From the NCBI RefSeq assembly GCF_003987355.1, contig NZ_PIPR01000001.1, positions 1,116,001 through 1,180,000 of the forward strand: a stretch of DNA of 64,000 nucleotides, read 5' to 3'. Of the stretch, positions 44,632 to 54,375 are shown in pieces. This DNA comes from Pseudidiomarina aestuarii (GTDB taxonomy: Bacteria > Pseudomonadota > Gammaproteobacteria > Enterobacterales > Alteromonadaceae). The notes beneath the pieces were generated by a model. The model searched no databases, was not told the DNA's origin, and worked only from the letters and a program-made list of their open reading frames with translations. Position numbers and translations under genes: made by a program. Positions within the stretch are counted from its first letter, which is position 1; every line of letters starts with the position of its first letter.

Positions 44632-46542
44632 TTAACCTCGTTTATCACTGTGTTGCCAAAGCAAATCATTAATACCTTTATCAGTAGGCGCGTAGCCTGC
44701 TGGGGCCGCAAGAATAGTGTCACGCAATGCTTCAATAGCAAATGTATTGCAGTGTCCATCCAATGTGTCGAGCAGTGTAGCGATTTCAGGCCAAGGTAGG
44801 CAAGTTTCATTCGCTCGCATCACGCGTGGATGGTCGCATTTCTCGACATTATCGCCAATCAATAACTCTTCGTACAGCTTTTCACCGGGCCGCAATCCCG
44901 TATAGACAATATCAATGTCGCCCACAGGGTGATCTTCGGTGCGCAGCTCCAAACCCGATAAGCGAATCATTTTCTTCGCCATATCCACAATCTTCACTGG
45001 CTCACCCATGTCGAGCACAAACACCGCGCCTGAGTTGCCCATCGTACTGGCCTGGATCACAAGCTGGGCCGCTTCAGGAATCGTCATAAAGTAGCGGGTA
45101 ATGTCGGGGTGGGTTACCGTAATCGGGCCACCCTGCTCAATTTGGCGTTTAAACAACGGCACGACTGAGCCGGACGAACCCAGCACATTGCCAAATCGCA
45201 CCATACAAATTTGCATACTGATATCGCGCTGCGCCATGCCCTGCAAAACCAACTCAGCAATCCGTTTAGTGGCGCCCATTACATTGGTGGGGCGCACGGC
45301 CTTGTCGGTCGAGATCAACACAAACTGGTCGACACCAGCGGCCAATGCGGCCTCTGCCGTATGCCAGGTACCAAACACATTGTTGCGCACCCCTTCGACC
45401 ATATTAAATTCGACCAGTGGCACATGTTTATAGGCCGCAGCATGAAACACGGTATTCACTTGAAACGAACGCATCACTCGCTCAATCCGATTGCGACGCT
45501 GCACGGTACCGATAATGGGGAAAATTTCGACTTTCTGGCCAAACCGCACACACAACTCACGTAATTCGGCATCAATAGCGTAGAGGTTGTACTCAGAAAT
45601 ATCGTAAAGCACTAATTTGGTTGGCTTGAGATAGACTATTTGGCGACACAACTCCGAGCCGATTGAGCCGCCTGCTCCCGTAATAAGCACCACTTTCCCG
45701 CGAATATGCTTTTGCATCAATACCGGATCAGGCTCAACGGGATCCCGCCCGAGCAAATCCTCAATATTGACGTCACGGAGCTCATCGATACCCATCTCAC
45801 CATTGACCATATCGGCCATACCTGGAATGGTTTGAATCTTGATGTTGAAACCTTGCAGACTCTCGAGTATTTGTCGGCGCACATTCCGACTACTGCTGGG
45901 CAGTGCCAATAAAATACGGCTGATTTGGCTCTTACTAATGACTGCCTCAACTTGACTCGGATCAATGACCGCTAAGCCGAGTAATGTAGAACGTTGCAAG
46001 GTGGCATCGTCATCTATAAACGCAATCGGATGAAACTGTTCGCCATTAAATAAAGCTTGAGCCAATTGCCGACCGGCTGAACCCGCGCCGTAGATCAATA
46101 CCGCTTCTTTGCGGCGGGTCACTAGGCGTTGATAAAGCTCACGCATGGCTACGCGCGCGCCACCAATCAAGAGCAACGAAATCAGCGCGAAATTGATAAT
46201 GGCATTGGCGGGTAGTTGTAACTTGAGGACGAGTAAACCAACAACTAAAACGAATGTGGAGAAGAGAACTCCAATCAGCACCTGCAACAGGGCTCGGGTA
46301 GAGACATAACGCACGACTGCGCGGTACAAACCCAATTTAATAAAAACGACTGTTGAGCTGAGCGCGATCACCAAATACAGAAGTAGCCAAAGCCCCCACG
46401 CGGGCGGGATGCGCGGACCGAATTCAAGGCCATAAGCTATGACCAAAGCGAACAAGAGAACCGAAACGTCGATAGCTACCGACACAATTCGCTTGATCGA
46501 GCGAGGTAACTGTAACAACCCGAGCAATAGATTCACGCGCAC
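44632..46542 (-). CDS. CapD/PglF-type nucleotide-sugar 4,6-dehydratase
   Basis: The 636-aa protein has four N-terminal membrane helices, a first Rossmann-like domain (VLIYGAGSAGRQLAQAL) and a C-terminal SDR domain (VVLITGAGGSIGSELCRQI, STDKAVRPTNVMGATKR). This layout is that of WbpM/PglF/CapD UDP-GlcNAc 4,6-dehydratases, which start synthesis of bacillosamine- or QuiNAc-type sugars for glycans. No glycosyltransferases lie nearby, so its pathway partners are elsewhere. Start is a GTG at 46542; a second GTG at 46536 is possible. Confidence 0.9.
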   Translation of the reverse strand: MRVNLLLGLLQLPRSIKRIVSVAIDVSVLLFALVIAYGLEFGPRIPPAWGLWLLLYLVIALSSTVVFIKLGLYRAVVRYVSTRALLQVLIGVLFSTFVLVVGLLVLKLQLPANAIINFALISLLLIGGARVAMRELYQRLVTRRKEAVLIYGAGSAGRQLAQALFNGEQFHPIAFIDDDATLQRSTLLGLAVIDPSQVEAVISKSQISRILLALPSSSRNVRRQILESLQGFNIKIQTIPGMADMVNGEMGIDELRDVNIEDLLGRDPVEPDPVLMQKHIRGKVVLITGAGGSIGSELCRQIVYLKPTKLVLYDISEYNLYAIDAELRELCVRFGQKVEIFPIIGTVQRRNRIERVMRSFQVNTVFHAAAYKHVPLVEFNMVEGVRNNVFGTWHTAEAALAAGVDQFVLISTDKAVRPTNVMGATKRIAELVLQGMAQRDISMQICMVRFGNVLGSSGSVVPLFKRQIEQGGPITVTHPDITRYFMTIPEAAQLVIQASTMGNSGAVFVLDMGEPVKIVDMAKKMIRLSGLELRTEDHPVGDIDIVYTGLRPGEKLYEELLIGDNVEKCDHPRVMRANETCLPWPEIATLLDTLDGHCNTFAIEALRDTILAAPAGYAPTDKGINDLLWQHSDKRG

Positions 46543-46752
46543 AACATCCTGCTGAACAATCCCTAAAAAGACTCGTAATCGAGCGCCACTGCGTATCTTC
46601 TTGACTAGTATGGATATCGTGAGCTTACCACGACAAGCTTGTAACGCAGTCGTTACCGAAATTTTACACTCGTGGCCTGTGAATACAACCGAAAAGTAGT
46701 CGTTCTCGCCTAGCCGCCATGATATTCAATGAATAACGCATTGAGCTAAAAC

Positions 46753-46784
46753 AAAAAAGCCTATCACTTTTTGAGTAATAGGCT
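46753..46784 (-). terminator. Terminator at the end of the tandem paralog cluster
   Basis: On the minus strand AGCCTAT and ATAGGCT form a 7-bp stem around a 13-base loop (with ACT/AGT inside), followed by six T. It lies about 42 bp past the stop of the small prodomain-like gene at 46826. Confidence 0.82.
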
Positions 46785-46825
46785 CTTTATTAGCAGTTTG
46801 TTCCAGCTAGATGACGATTCCGTGT

Positions 46826-47224
46826 CTACTGTAATACCAGGAATAGTCGCTCATTTTCCGCTACCACAACGTAATTTTGATCACCGGACTGCAATTTCAC
46901 ATCAAAATCACCGAACCTGTTGCTGAATTGAATGCGATGATTTGGTGGCGAATACCCCATAAATGACGTTCCACCGCCTTGATGACGCGTGACCATCGAC
47001 AACTGAAAGTCTGCGCGTTTACTTGGCATCGGTATCGTTACCGACTCACCCACCATGATTGCCTCAAGTACTGCATCGTTAATCACCACTTCTGCAACCC
47101 GTTGCGATGTTTGTGATGTATCCGCTAACTTTGTTAGTGACCACAAATCTGCTGCAACAACAGAACTGGAAAACATGAGTGCAACTATGCCGGTAAAACG
47201 TAGAGATAAACTCCTTAACGTCAT
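46826..47224 (-). CDS. Stand-alone prodomain-like secreted protein of the paralog cluster
   Basis: The 132-aa protein has a signal peptide (TGIVALMFSSSVVA, cleaved before ADLW) and a body that parallels the N-terminal ~130 residues of the large neighbours: DLWSLTKLADTSQ, VGESVTIPMPSK, a long strand-rich part, and a final NYVVVAENERLFL. In the neighbours the same region (GDxLxVPLPNG ... FHITAQ) precedes the metzincin domain. It looks like an orphan propeptide or inhibitor-like domain. That role is inference. It is last in the minus-strand series and is followed by a terminator. Confidence 0.72.
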   Translation of the reverse strand: MTLRSLSLRFTGIVALMFSSSVVAADLWSLTKLADTSQTSQRVAEVVINDAVLEAIMVGESVTIPMPSKRADFQLSMVTRHQGGGTSFMGYSPPNHRIQFSNRFGDFDVKLQSGDQNYVVVAENERLFLVLQ

Positions 47225-47458
47225 ACAAGCTTCCTTTTAGCTACAACATGAGTCTTTGTTTTACAATGAAATCGGGCATTATTCAATGCACAGGAACCAG
47301 ATAAGAGTCATATCTAATTGCAGCATTTTTGTTATACACACTGGAATAATTAGTGCGAATTTCAGGTTGTGATTTGTTCAGTTTTTGGGCTAAATAAAAG
47401 AGGCTGTTTCTTATTAGAAATGTCTGTCTGAAATGTCTGTCTCCGAACTTCTAACTTA

Positions 47459-47482
47459 GCCGGCAATGTCACCATTGCCGGC
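47459..47482. other. Strong hairpin downstream of the paralog at 47492
   Basis: GCCGGCAATG-TCAC-CATTGCCGGC is a perfect 10-bp stem with a 4-base loop. A T-run (47484-47488) follows on the plus strand only, so for the minus-strand gene it is a stem without a U-tract. It could protect the mRNA 3' end or weaken read-through into the prodomain-like gene. The rest of the 47225-47491 gap holds a direct duplication of GAAATGTCTGTCT at about 47418-47443 and nothing else I recognise. Confidence 0.6.
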
Positions 47483-47491
47483 CTTTTTATG

Positions 47492-50400
47492 TCAGCGCTC
47501 GTTCGCTGCTTCCACCATCTGCATACGAATATGAATCGGTGCTTGGAATGGCACATACTTCTCCTGCAAGCCGAAGCGCACGCGCATGATGCCATCACCG
47601 CGGTCACCACCTTCACCACTCGAAGTCAGGATGTACTGCATTTGCGTGGAGGGGCGACGCACTGCGATATCCGCTTTGCCGTCGCCATCGTAGTCATCGA
47701 CGATGGGAATGTCCGCGGGGTCGAGACCAAATTTAATGCGCTGAATACCGTCACCATAAGGTCCCGGCTCGCCGCTGGAATTGAGGATGTACCACATTTG
47801 TGTGGACGGACGACGTACGGCTAAGTCCGTAATGCCATCACCGTCATAGTCCGCTGGTACTGGGATATCTTCTTCCGCTAGACCAAAACTAATCACCTGC
47901 TCCTGACCATCACTGGAGCGTAAAATATGCCACGTATGAGTAGACGGCCGACGAATCGCAATATCCGCTTTGCCATCACCATCAAAATCACCAGTAACAG
48001 GAATGTCGCCGTCATTCGCACCAACACTCATCTCCATAATATCGCCGCCGCTTGAAGGCTTGATGTACCAGATGTGATTCGAAGGCCGATATACAGCAAA
48101 ATCAGTAATACCGTCACCATCATAGTCAGCCAATACCGGTATATCCTCTGGAGCCAATCCAAACTTTATTCGCTGAATAAAGTCACCGCGCGTCCCCGGT
48201 GTAGACGAACTCTTGACATACCACATAGAAGTGGACGGTCGACGCACCCCTATATCAGTGCGTCCATCTCCGTCAAAATCACCAAATACCGGAATGTCCT
48301 TCGAGTTTTTACCCAGAACTACACGCTGTATATCACTATTTTCACTTGCAAAACCGTAGTTAAAAAAAGTATCTGTGTTGCGAACAAACAAATCTGCCTT
48401 GCCATCACCATCTGCATCCAAACTTATAGAGGAAGCTAATGTGTCGTCGATACCATCGCCATTCGAGTCACTAGAAAGAGGATTGAGTCCAAAATTAACT
48501 TCTACAATGTTAGCGATCCCATCCCCATCATGATCAGAATAGTCTTCGTCAGTAATGCACGATGTATTATTGAAGCTCACAGTTTTCACATCACTTCGCA
48601 ATGCTTCACCATACGCTTTCTGCCAACAGGGAATAACTAGCGAGTCAAAACCAAAATAATCTCTCAAAAAACTCGGTGAAACGTCATCACTGAGATGAAT
48701 CAGTGCTGGGCTAATATCTGAAACCGGAGTATGTGAAACAACAATTCGATTAAGTTCAGTGAACTTACGGACCACTTCGATATTACTCACCTTGGTATGA
48801 ACAATACTTAGAGCCCTCAACTGATTCAATCGGCTCAGTACTGAAATATCATCTATATTCGCGCCAACTAAACTCAACGTGCGTAGACTCACAGCATTGG
48901 CTAAATTATCAATATTTATCAATGGATTACTGGTCAGAAGCAACTCTCGCAATTGTTCTGCCGAGTCGATATTTGGCACTTCAAGCAATTGATTTTCTGA
49001 CAAATCTAAATTCTCTAGACTACTTGGGAATTCAGCAGCCACTATTTCGGTCATATTGTTCTGAGAGAGAATGAGTTGAAAGAGCTCAGTCATATCTCGA
49101 AAATTACCCACTAGCGAACTTGGAAAGTTGGTACTCGCTAGATCGAGTATCTGCAGATTGTAGAGACTAAAAATCGGGTCGAAATTTTCAATCGGATTAC
49201 CTCGCAACACCACAGACACAAGCTGCTTCATATTAGTTAAAAAGCTTATATCTGTAATGCCAAAGTATTCCAGAGTAAGAGAAGACAAACTGGTGAGACC
49301 GGCTAAGGCATCGAGATTAGTTAAAGTAATTTGACCCAACTTCTCTCGAGTAGGGCTCAGATATAGAAATTCTAAGTTGTTCATGCCGGATAGCGCTGAT
49401 AAATCTATATCCTCGCTAACGTACGCAGTAAATATTCTCAAGTTCTTAAAGCTTTCCAGACCAGATAAGTCTGCAATACGGAATGCGTAGCAGTCTAGAA
49501 ACTGCCAACCTGCCGCATATTGACTCTGATTACTTGATTCATTTTCAATTAAGCAGTTTCTTAGATTTGGATCGGCCACTTGAGCGATCGCGTCGGTCGC
49601 TAGAGTGGTATCTGGATTCTCATCATAAAATGAAGCAACTCTGTCTGCTACTAAACGTATGGCCTTAGTGGCATCGGCTGAATCTGGCTCACCTTCTGCT
49701 ATCCCACAGGGCAGGTTAGTACCGCAATACAAATCTGGCGTTGAAAAAATAAACTTGTAATCGGGTTCTCTTATTCCAGTATAGAAGAATCGAGCAGAGG
49801 CCATTGTGGTGTAAAACTCATCATCAACACCATATCCGACACCAAACTCAAATGCTGCGCCAATTTGTTGCTCATCGCGTGAGTGCATCAACCCTAAATT
49901 ATGACCCAACCCATGTGCAACCGCTCTATCGCCACAATCATAACCCATTGCGCTCAACGCATAATCGGCAGCGTATCTGACAAGCGGATTGCGAGTATAA
50001 CCAGCACTGCACCTAACCTCACTCAAATTGATTGGCAACAACAGTACAACGGTATCAGCGCCATTTAAAAATCGGTCGTCAACTATATTCTCAAAGCCAT
50101 TGCGCTTCTGGAACATATCAGACAAGCCATCTTGAGTTGTTATACCCGAATAGTCGACCTCAATACTCCGGCCTCGAATTTGAGTATTCGTCCGAGACTG
50201 CGAGAAAATGAAATTAGTGACAGTGATCAAATGATCAATGCGACTTTGCGGCTCGTTGTTCAGTAATTCGCGAACTTCGGGTGTGAAATAAAATAGGACA
50301 TCAATAATTACGGTTTCATCTGCGCTCTGCTGATCAAGTTCATGAGATGTGAAGATGTCTCCGCTTGCACTGGTTAAGGGCAAGTACTTCTCAAGTTCTA

Positions 50401-50932
50401 TCTGTGAAGGCGAATCTGTAATCGCTATCTCGTCTAGCTCTACTCCAGGTAGAAGTTGTTGATAGTCAGACTCAGCAACCAATATTCCAACAGACTCCTC
50501 GCCGCGTCCCGTGTATGTTCTGCCGCTGGCTTGCGCGGTTATGTGGAAAGTTTGTTTGCCCAACGTAATGATAACGAATCCACTTTCCGAGGAGTTTTTT
50601 ACTCGTGCTGTGAGTGATTGTGTTCCACTCGAGTTTACTTGGCGTTTCGTCACTACCAAATTCTGCACACCATTAGGTAATGGAACAGTTAACTGATCTC
50701 CACGCTGCACGAGCTTTAATTCGGCTGTATTTAGCTCAACAAAATATTGGTTTTTTACTCTAGCTAATCGATTTGATGGAGCGTTTAACTGCTCAACCAG
50801 CTTGTTAACGTGTTTTACTTCATCTTGGTTTTTACTTAGCTTCCATACTTTGACATCAGCAAATGCTGGAACGGCCGTGAAGCATGCGAATATCACTAGG
50901 GCCGTAAACCCAACTCTCATCGAACTGATCAT
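47492..50932 (-). CDS. Secreted metzincin-like pseudoenzyme with LRR and FG-GAP modules (A)
   Basis: The 1146-aa protein has a signal peptide (FTAVPAFA), a prodomain (about 25-170), a metzincin-like domain (about 205-430), internalin-like LRRs (about 470-770), a TSP3/EF-hand-like stretch (DHDGDGIANIVEVNFGLNP) and six modules of the type DYDGDGITDxAVRRPSTxxWY, likely a calcium-binding beta-propeller. The zinc motif is HGLGHNLGLMH: the catalytic Glu at residue 341 is Gly, while all three His ligands remain. It should bind zinc but not cleave. It follows gene B by 57 bp. The start has AGGA six bases before the ATG. Confidence 0.87.
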   Translation of the reverse strand: MISSMRVGFTALVIFACFTAVPAFADVKVWKLSKNQDEVKHVNKLVEQLNAPSNRLARVKNQYFVELNTAELKLVQRGDQLTVPLPNGVQNLVVTKRQVNSSGTQSLTARVKNSSESGFVIITLGKQTFHITAQASGRTYTGRGEESVGILVAESDYQQLLPGVELDEIAITDSPSQIELEKYLPLTSASGDIFTSHELDQQSADETVIIDVLFYFTPEVRELLNNEPQSRIDHLITVTNFIFSQSRTNTQIRGRSIEVDYSGITTQDGLSDMFQKRNGFENIVDDRFLNGADTVVLLLPINLSEVRCSAGYTRNPLVRYAADYALSAMGYDCGDRAVAHGLGHNLGLMHSRDEQQIGAAFEFGVGYGVDDEFYTTMASARFFYTGIREPDYKFIFSTPDLYCGTNLPCGIAEGEPDSADATKAIRLVADRVASFYDENPDTTLATDAIAQVADPNLRNCLIENESSNQSQYAAGWQFLDCYAFRIADLSGLESFKNLRIFTAYVSEDIDLSALSGMNNLEFLYLSPTREKLGQITLTNLDALAGLTSLSSLTLEYFGITDISFLTNMKQLVSVVLRGNPIENFDPIFSLYNLQILDLASTNFPSSLVGNFRDMTELFQLILSQNNMTEIVAAEFPSSLENLDLSENQLLEVPNIDSAEQLRELLLTSNPLINIDNLANAVSLRTLSLVGANIDDISVLSRLNQLRALSIVHTKVSNIEVVRKFTELNRIVVSHTPVSDISPALIHLSDDVSPSFLRDYFGFDSLVIPCWQKAYGEALRSDVKTVSFNNTSCITDEDYSDHDGDGIANIVEVNFGLNPLSSDSNGDGIDDTLASSISLDADGDGKADLFVRNTDTFFNYGFASENSDIQRVVLGKNSKDIPVFGDFDGDGRTDIGVRRPSTSMWYVKSSSTPGTRGDFIQRIKFGLAPEDIPVLADYDGDGITDFAVYRPSNHIWYIKPSSGGDIMEMSVGANDGDIPVTGDFDGDGKADIAIRRPSTHTWHILRSSDGQEQVISFGLAEEDIPVPADYDGDGITDLAVRRPSTQMWYILNSSGEPGPYGDGIQRIKFGLDPADIPIVDDYDGDGKADIAVRRPSTQMQYILTSSGEGGDRGDGIMRVRFGLQEKYVPFQAPIHIRMQMVEAANER

Positions 50933-50989
50933 AGTTTTTCCTTACTATCACTCACCAACAGTCTTAATATTTTGCTGATTTTCACTTTA

Positions 50990-53900
50990 CTAATTATTCG
51001 CTGCCACCATCTGCATGCGAATATGAATCGGAGCTTGGAACGGTACGTACTTCTCCTGCAAACCGAAGCGCACGCGCATGATGCCATCACCGCGATCACC
51101 ACCCTCACCACTCGAGGTGAGAATGTACTGCATTTGCGTGGACGCACGACGCACCGCGATATCCGCTTTGCCGTCACCATCGTAGTCATCGACGATGGGG
51201 ATATCTGCTGGGTCGAGACCAAATTTGATGCGCTGAATACCGTCACCATAAGGTCCCGGCTCACCGCTGGAGTTGAGGATATACCACATTTGTGTGGACG
51301 GACGACGCACTGCAATATCCGTAATACCATCGCCATCGTAATCGGCTGGTACTGGGATATCTTCTTCCGCTAAGCCAAAGCTAATCACTTGCTCTTGGCC
51401 ATCACTGGAGCGCAGAATATGCCACGTTTGGGTAAATGGACGACGTACCGAAATATCCGCCTTGCCATCACCATCAAAGTCACCGGTGACCGGAATGTCG
51501 CCGTCATACAAGCCATAACGAACGCGCATAATGCCATCACCACGGTTTCCACCCTCACCGCTTGACGTCAGGATGTACCACATTTTGGTCGATGGACGAT
51601 ACACCGCAAAGTCGGTCTTCCCATCACCGTCGTAATCCGCAACCACCGGAATATCTTCTGCCGCTAATCCAAACTTCACGCGCTGGATATAGTCGCCCTG
51701 CGCACCAGGATCCGACGAATTCGCCACATACCACATGTGAGTAGACGGGCGACGCATGGCAATATCCGTCTTGCCGTCCCCATCAAAATCACCGTAGAGC
51801 GGAATATCTTCTGAATTTCGTCCGAATACCAACCGCTTGATAGCGTCATCAGCGCTCGCTAGTCCGTAGTTATAGAACGTGTCCGTGTTGCGCACGAAAA
51901 TGTCCGCTTTACCGTCACCGTCACGGTCCAACATCCCTGTCACCACCGCCGCAGGCATTTCTGGCTCAGGTTCAGGTTCTGGCTCAGGCTCCGGCTCCGG
52001 CTCCGGCTCTGAATGATCAACACGAAACGGATCAGTGCCAATCGCAATCTCCTCGGCGTTTGTAACACCATCACTATCAAAGTCATTACTCTCATCAGAG
52101 CTATCACAAGCAAGCTGCAAACCAGAAAGTCTGATTCGCCCAAAGTCATAGTCGGTGTATCGCTTCGCATAATTTTGCTGCCAACAATAACCAGGGCCGC
52201 CCATAATAAAATGGAAAGATCGATTGGAATCCGCAGCGATGCCCTTTAGCTGCAACAAAAGTGCTGAAAAATCATTTAGAACTTCGCTACCAATAAAGAC
52301 TTCTTCCGCCTTTGGTAAGTTATTGAGTGACGTAATATCTGTGAGTAGATCTGAATCGATCAATTTCAACGTCCTCAAGTTTGGTTTGTTATCGAGACCC
52401 ACCAAAGCCGTCAATTTATTTCGTCTAAGGTTTATATCCTCAATATTATTGAGTTTGGCTAAACCTGAAACACTAGCAATCTGATTGTATTCAGCATTAA
52501 GGATTCGCAAGTTAATCAATTCAGATAACCCATTAAGTTCATCCAGGTTATTGGATGTTAAGTCAAGCACCTTTAAATTAAACAGTTTTGATAATACTGA
52601 TGAGTCTTCTAGTCCTGACGAGCGTATTTCTAAGTTTTCGACAGTTTCTGCAAATAATAAACCATCAAAACTAGCGATCTGAGACCAATCAATTTCCAAT
52701 TGAATCAATGATTTTAAACCTTGCAAGAAATTTAGGTTTTCAAGTTCTAGCCCATTTAAGGTCAGGTACTTCAAATTAATAAGGTTAGCAAGACTATCTG
52801 TACCATCCAGCTTCGGCTTGTTCGGCATAGTTCCGGTCAGTCGGAGGTCTAGTGATTCTAAATTAACCAATTTAGAGAGTGGTGTTACATCAGTTGTTTC
52901 CGCGTGAAGATACAACCGAACTTGAGTCAAAAACTCAAAATGCTCTAAGCCAGATAAAGTGTTTATAGGAGCTTGAGCTGTGCCTCCACATTCCAGTGTT
53001 TCAAAATCTTCCAGCCAGACCACTTTTTCTAAATAATTTCGCTCAATACAACTTCGAATAACGCTATCTTCAACTTGATCAATATGATCGCTGATACGCC
53101 CTCGTCTCGGTTCGTAGGTAGTTGCAATAAAATTTGCATGCTCTCGCAACCAAGCCGCTGAATCAGCGGGTTCGGTGTCGCCCTTTGGGACCCCACAAGG
53201 CACTCCAAAACATAATTGGTCAGGATTTGAAAAGCGGTAGACCAACTCTGGCGGTTGCTGGGTTATAAAATCTGTGTACAGTTTTGCAGTTGTGCCGATT
53301 GTATAAAAAACACTGCTTGCACCGAATGCGTAGTGATACCCACTCGGGTCAGGAAACCTTGAACTTCTGCTGGCTAAAACGCCATACACGGCAGCCATAG
53401 AATGAGCTAAAACTGCATCGTCACAGTTAAATGCAATAGCCGAGTGGAAACGCGTATTTAGTTGCTCTGGCGATAATGCTCGATTCTGCGCACTGCAGGT
53501 ACCATCATGGTCACGCTCTCCAATAAAAAACGCAAAATCAATTCCAAATTCCCCTCGATGTAGAGGTACTTTGCCTAATCCGTCATAAATATTCCCGCTT
53601 GGATTTTCTAGGTCAGATAAGGCTGAAACCAGTCTCGGGAAATTACCGTCTACTGACTCAAAAATGACATCCTCAATATACAAATTTGTATTAGATGCAG
53701 TAAGAGCCTCATTTGCCAAACTGGCTAAATGACGGACACGTACTTCAACCTCTGATAAATCAAATTCACTGTTGTAGTACATGCCAAGTATCAGTGGATA
53801 TATTGTGTTATCTTCACCCGAATTGTAATCAATGACGCCTACATTATTTATATTGGAGTAATTAGTGCTCGTACTCAGAGTCAGATCGCGAACTTCGTGT

Positions 53901-54355
53901 TCCGAAAAAATCACACCTATGTCATCAACGCCCCAAACTGAATAATTGCCGGTTCGGTTAACAATTGTAATGTTGAATCTATTTTCCCCAATCGTCATCA
54001 AAGCAAATGATGCGTTATCTATCGGATCTCGAGCCACAATCGTTCGAATCTTATTAGCAGTTTGAGAAATAGACTCAACTTCAAGTTCGAATTTACCCTT
54101 TGGAGTCGAAAATGTGAGCATAGACTCCAATTCAAGTGATTCAAGAGTCACTGTTTGCAGCTTGAGCCAACTATAGTCCTTCTCAAATAGCGACAATCTG
54201 CTATCGGTTGTGAGCTGATTCTCTGCAACTGGATTGTTGACCAAATTTGCATTAGTAAGAATCTTCCAGGGTTCTTTGATTTCATTAGCATGGCTAGCAG
54301 GGCTTAACATAGCCCAACTAGCCAACATCAAAAAATAATACAAACTTTTCAACAC
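50990..54355 (-). CDS. Secreted LRR/FG-GAP protein, metzincin site lost (B)
   Basis: The 1121-aa paralog has a signal peptide (LASWAMLSPASHA), a diverged prodomain, a degenerate metzincin region where the zinc motif reads LAHSMAAVYGVLASR (no HExxH), LRRs (NLKYLTLNGLELENLNFL; LKVLDLTSNNLDEL), an acidic EP-repeat linker at about residue 795, and six FG-GAP-like modules. It cannot be a zinc protease by this site. Its last modules are almost identical in DNA to those of gene C (185 identical bases). The start is a GTG with AGGG upstream; the gene follows C by 20 bp. Confidence 0.85.
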   Translation of the reverse strand: MLKSLYYFLMLASWAMLSPASHANEIKEPWKILTNANLVNNPVAENQLTTDSRLSLFEKDYSWLKLQTVTLESLELESMLTFSTPKGKFELEVESISQTANKIRTIVARDPIDNASFALMTIGENRFNITIVNRTGNYSVWGVDDIGVIFSEHEVRDLTLSTSTNYSNINNVGVIDYNSGEDNTIYPLILGMYYNSEFDLSEVEVRVRHLASLANEALTASNTNLYIEDVIFESVDGNFPRLVSALSDLENPSGNIYDGLGKVPLHRGEFGIDFAFFIGERDHDGTCSAQNRALSPEQLNTRFHSAIAFNCDDAVLAHSMAAVYGVLASRSSRFPDPSGYHYAFGASSVFYTIGTTAKLYTDFITQQPPELVYRFSNPDQLCFGVPCGVPKGDTEPADSAAWLREHANFIATTYEPRRGRISDHIDQVEDSVIRSCIERNYLEKVVWLEDFETLECGGTAQAPINTLSGLEHFEFLTQVRLYLHAETTDVTPLSKLVNLESLDLRLTGTMPNKPKLDGTDSLANLINLKYLTLNGLELENLNFLQGLKSLIQLEIDWSQIASFDGLLFAETVENLEIRSSGLEDSSVLSKLFNLKVLDLTSNNLDELNGLSELINLRILNAEYNQIASVSGLAKLNNIEDINLRRNKLTALVGLDNKPNLRTLKLIDSDLLTDITSLNNLPKAEEVFIGSEVLNDFSALLLQLKGIAADSNRSFHFIMGGPGYCWQQNYAKRYTDYDFGRIRLSGLQLACDSSDESNDFDSDGVTNAEEIAIGTDPFRVDHSEPEPEPEPEPEPEPEPEMPAAVVTGMLDRDGDGKADIFVRNTDTFYNYGLASADDAIKRLVFGRNSEDIPLYGDFDGDGKTDIAMRRPSTHMWYVANSSDPGAQGDYIQRVKFGLAAEDIPVVADYDGDGKTDFAVYRPSTKMWYILTSSGEGGNRGDGIMRVRYGLYDGDIPVTGDFDGDGKADISVRRPFTQTWHILRSSDGQEQVISFGLAEEDIPVPADYDGDGITDIAVRRPSTQMWYILNSSGEPGPYGDGIQRIKFGLDPADIPIVDDYDGDGKADIAVRRASTQMQYILTSSGEGGDRGDGIMRVRFGLQEKYVPFQAPIHIRMQMVAANN
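51123..51307. repeat. 185-bp tract identical to 54512-54696
   Basis: I compared the 3' ends of paralogs B and C base by base: from ATGTACTGCATTTGCGTGG to GTGTGGACGGACGACG all 185 bases match with equal spacing, while sequences on both sides differ. It encodes part of the last two FG-GAP modules. The matching tract of gene A (around 47640-47820) is similar but not identical. Confidence 0.9.
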
Positions 54356-54375
54356 TGAGAATTCCCTTTCATCAA

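Noticed and set aside
47418-47443. Direct duplication GAAATGTCTGTCT as a target-site duplication
   Set aside because: The two copies abut with nothing between them and no element is adjacent; it is a simple tandem duplication.
47459-47488. Rho-independent terminator for gene A
   Set aside because: The stem is strong, but the T-run is on the plus-strand side; on the gene's own strand the stem is followed by TAAGTTAG, so I list it as a hairpin only.
52224-52484. 86-aa plus-strand frame within gene B
   Set aside because: Antisense to the LRR region of a clear coding gene; the frame arises from the repeated Leu/Asn codons.
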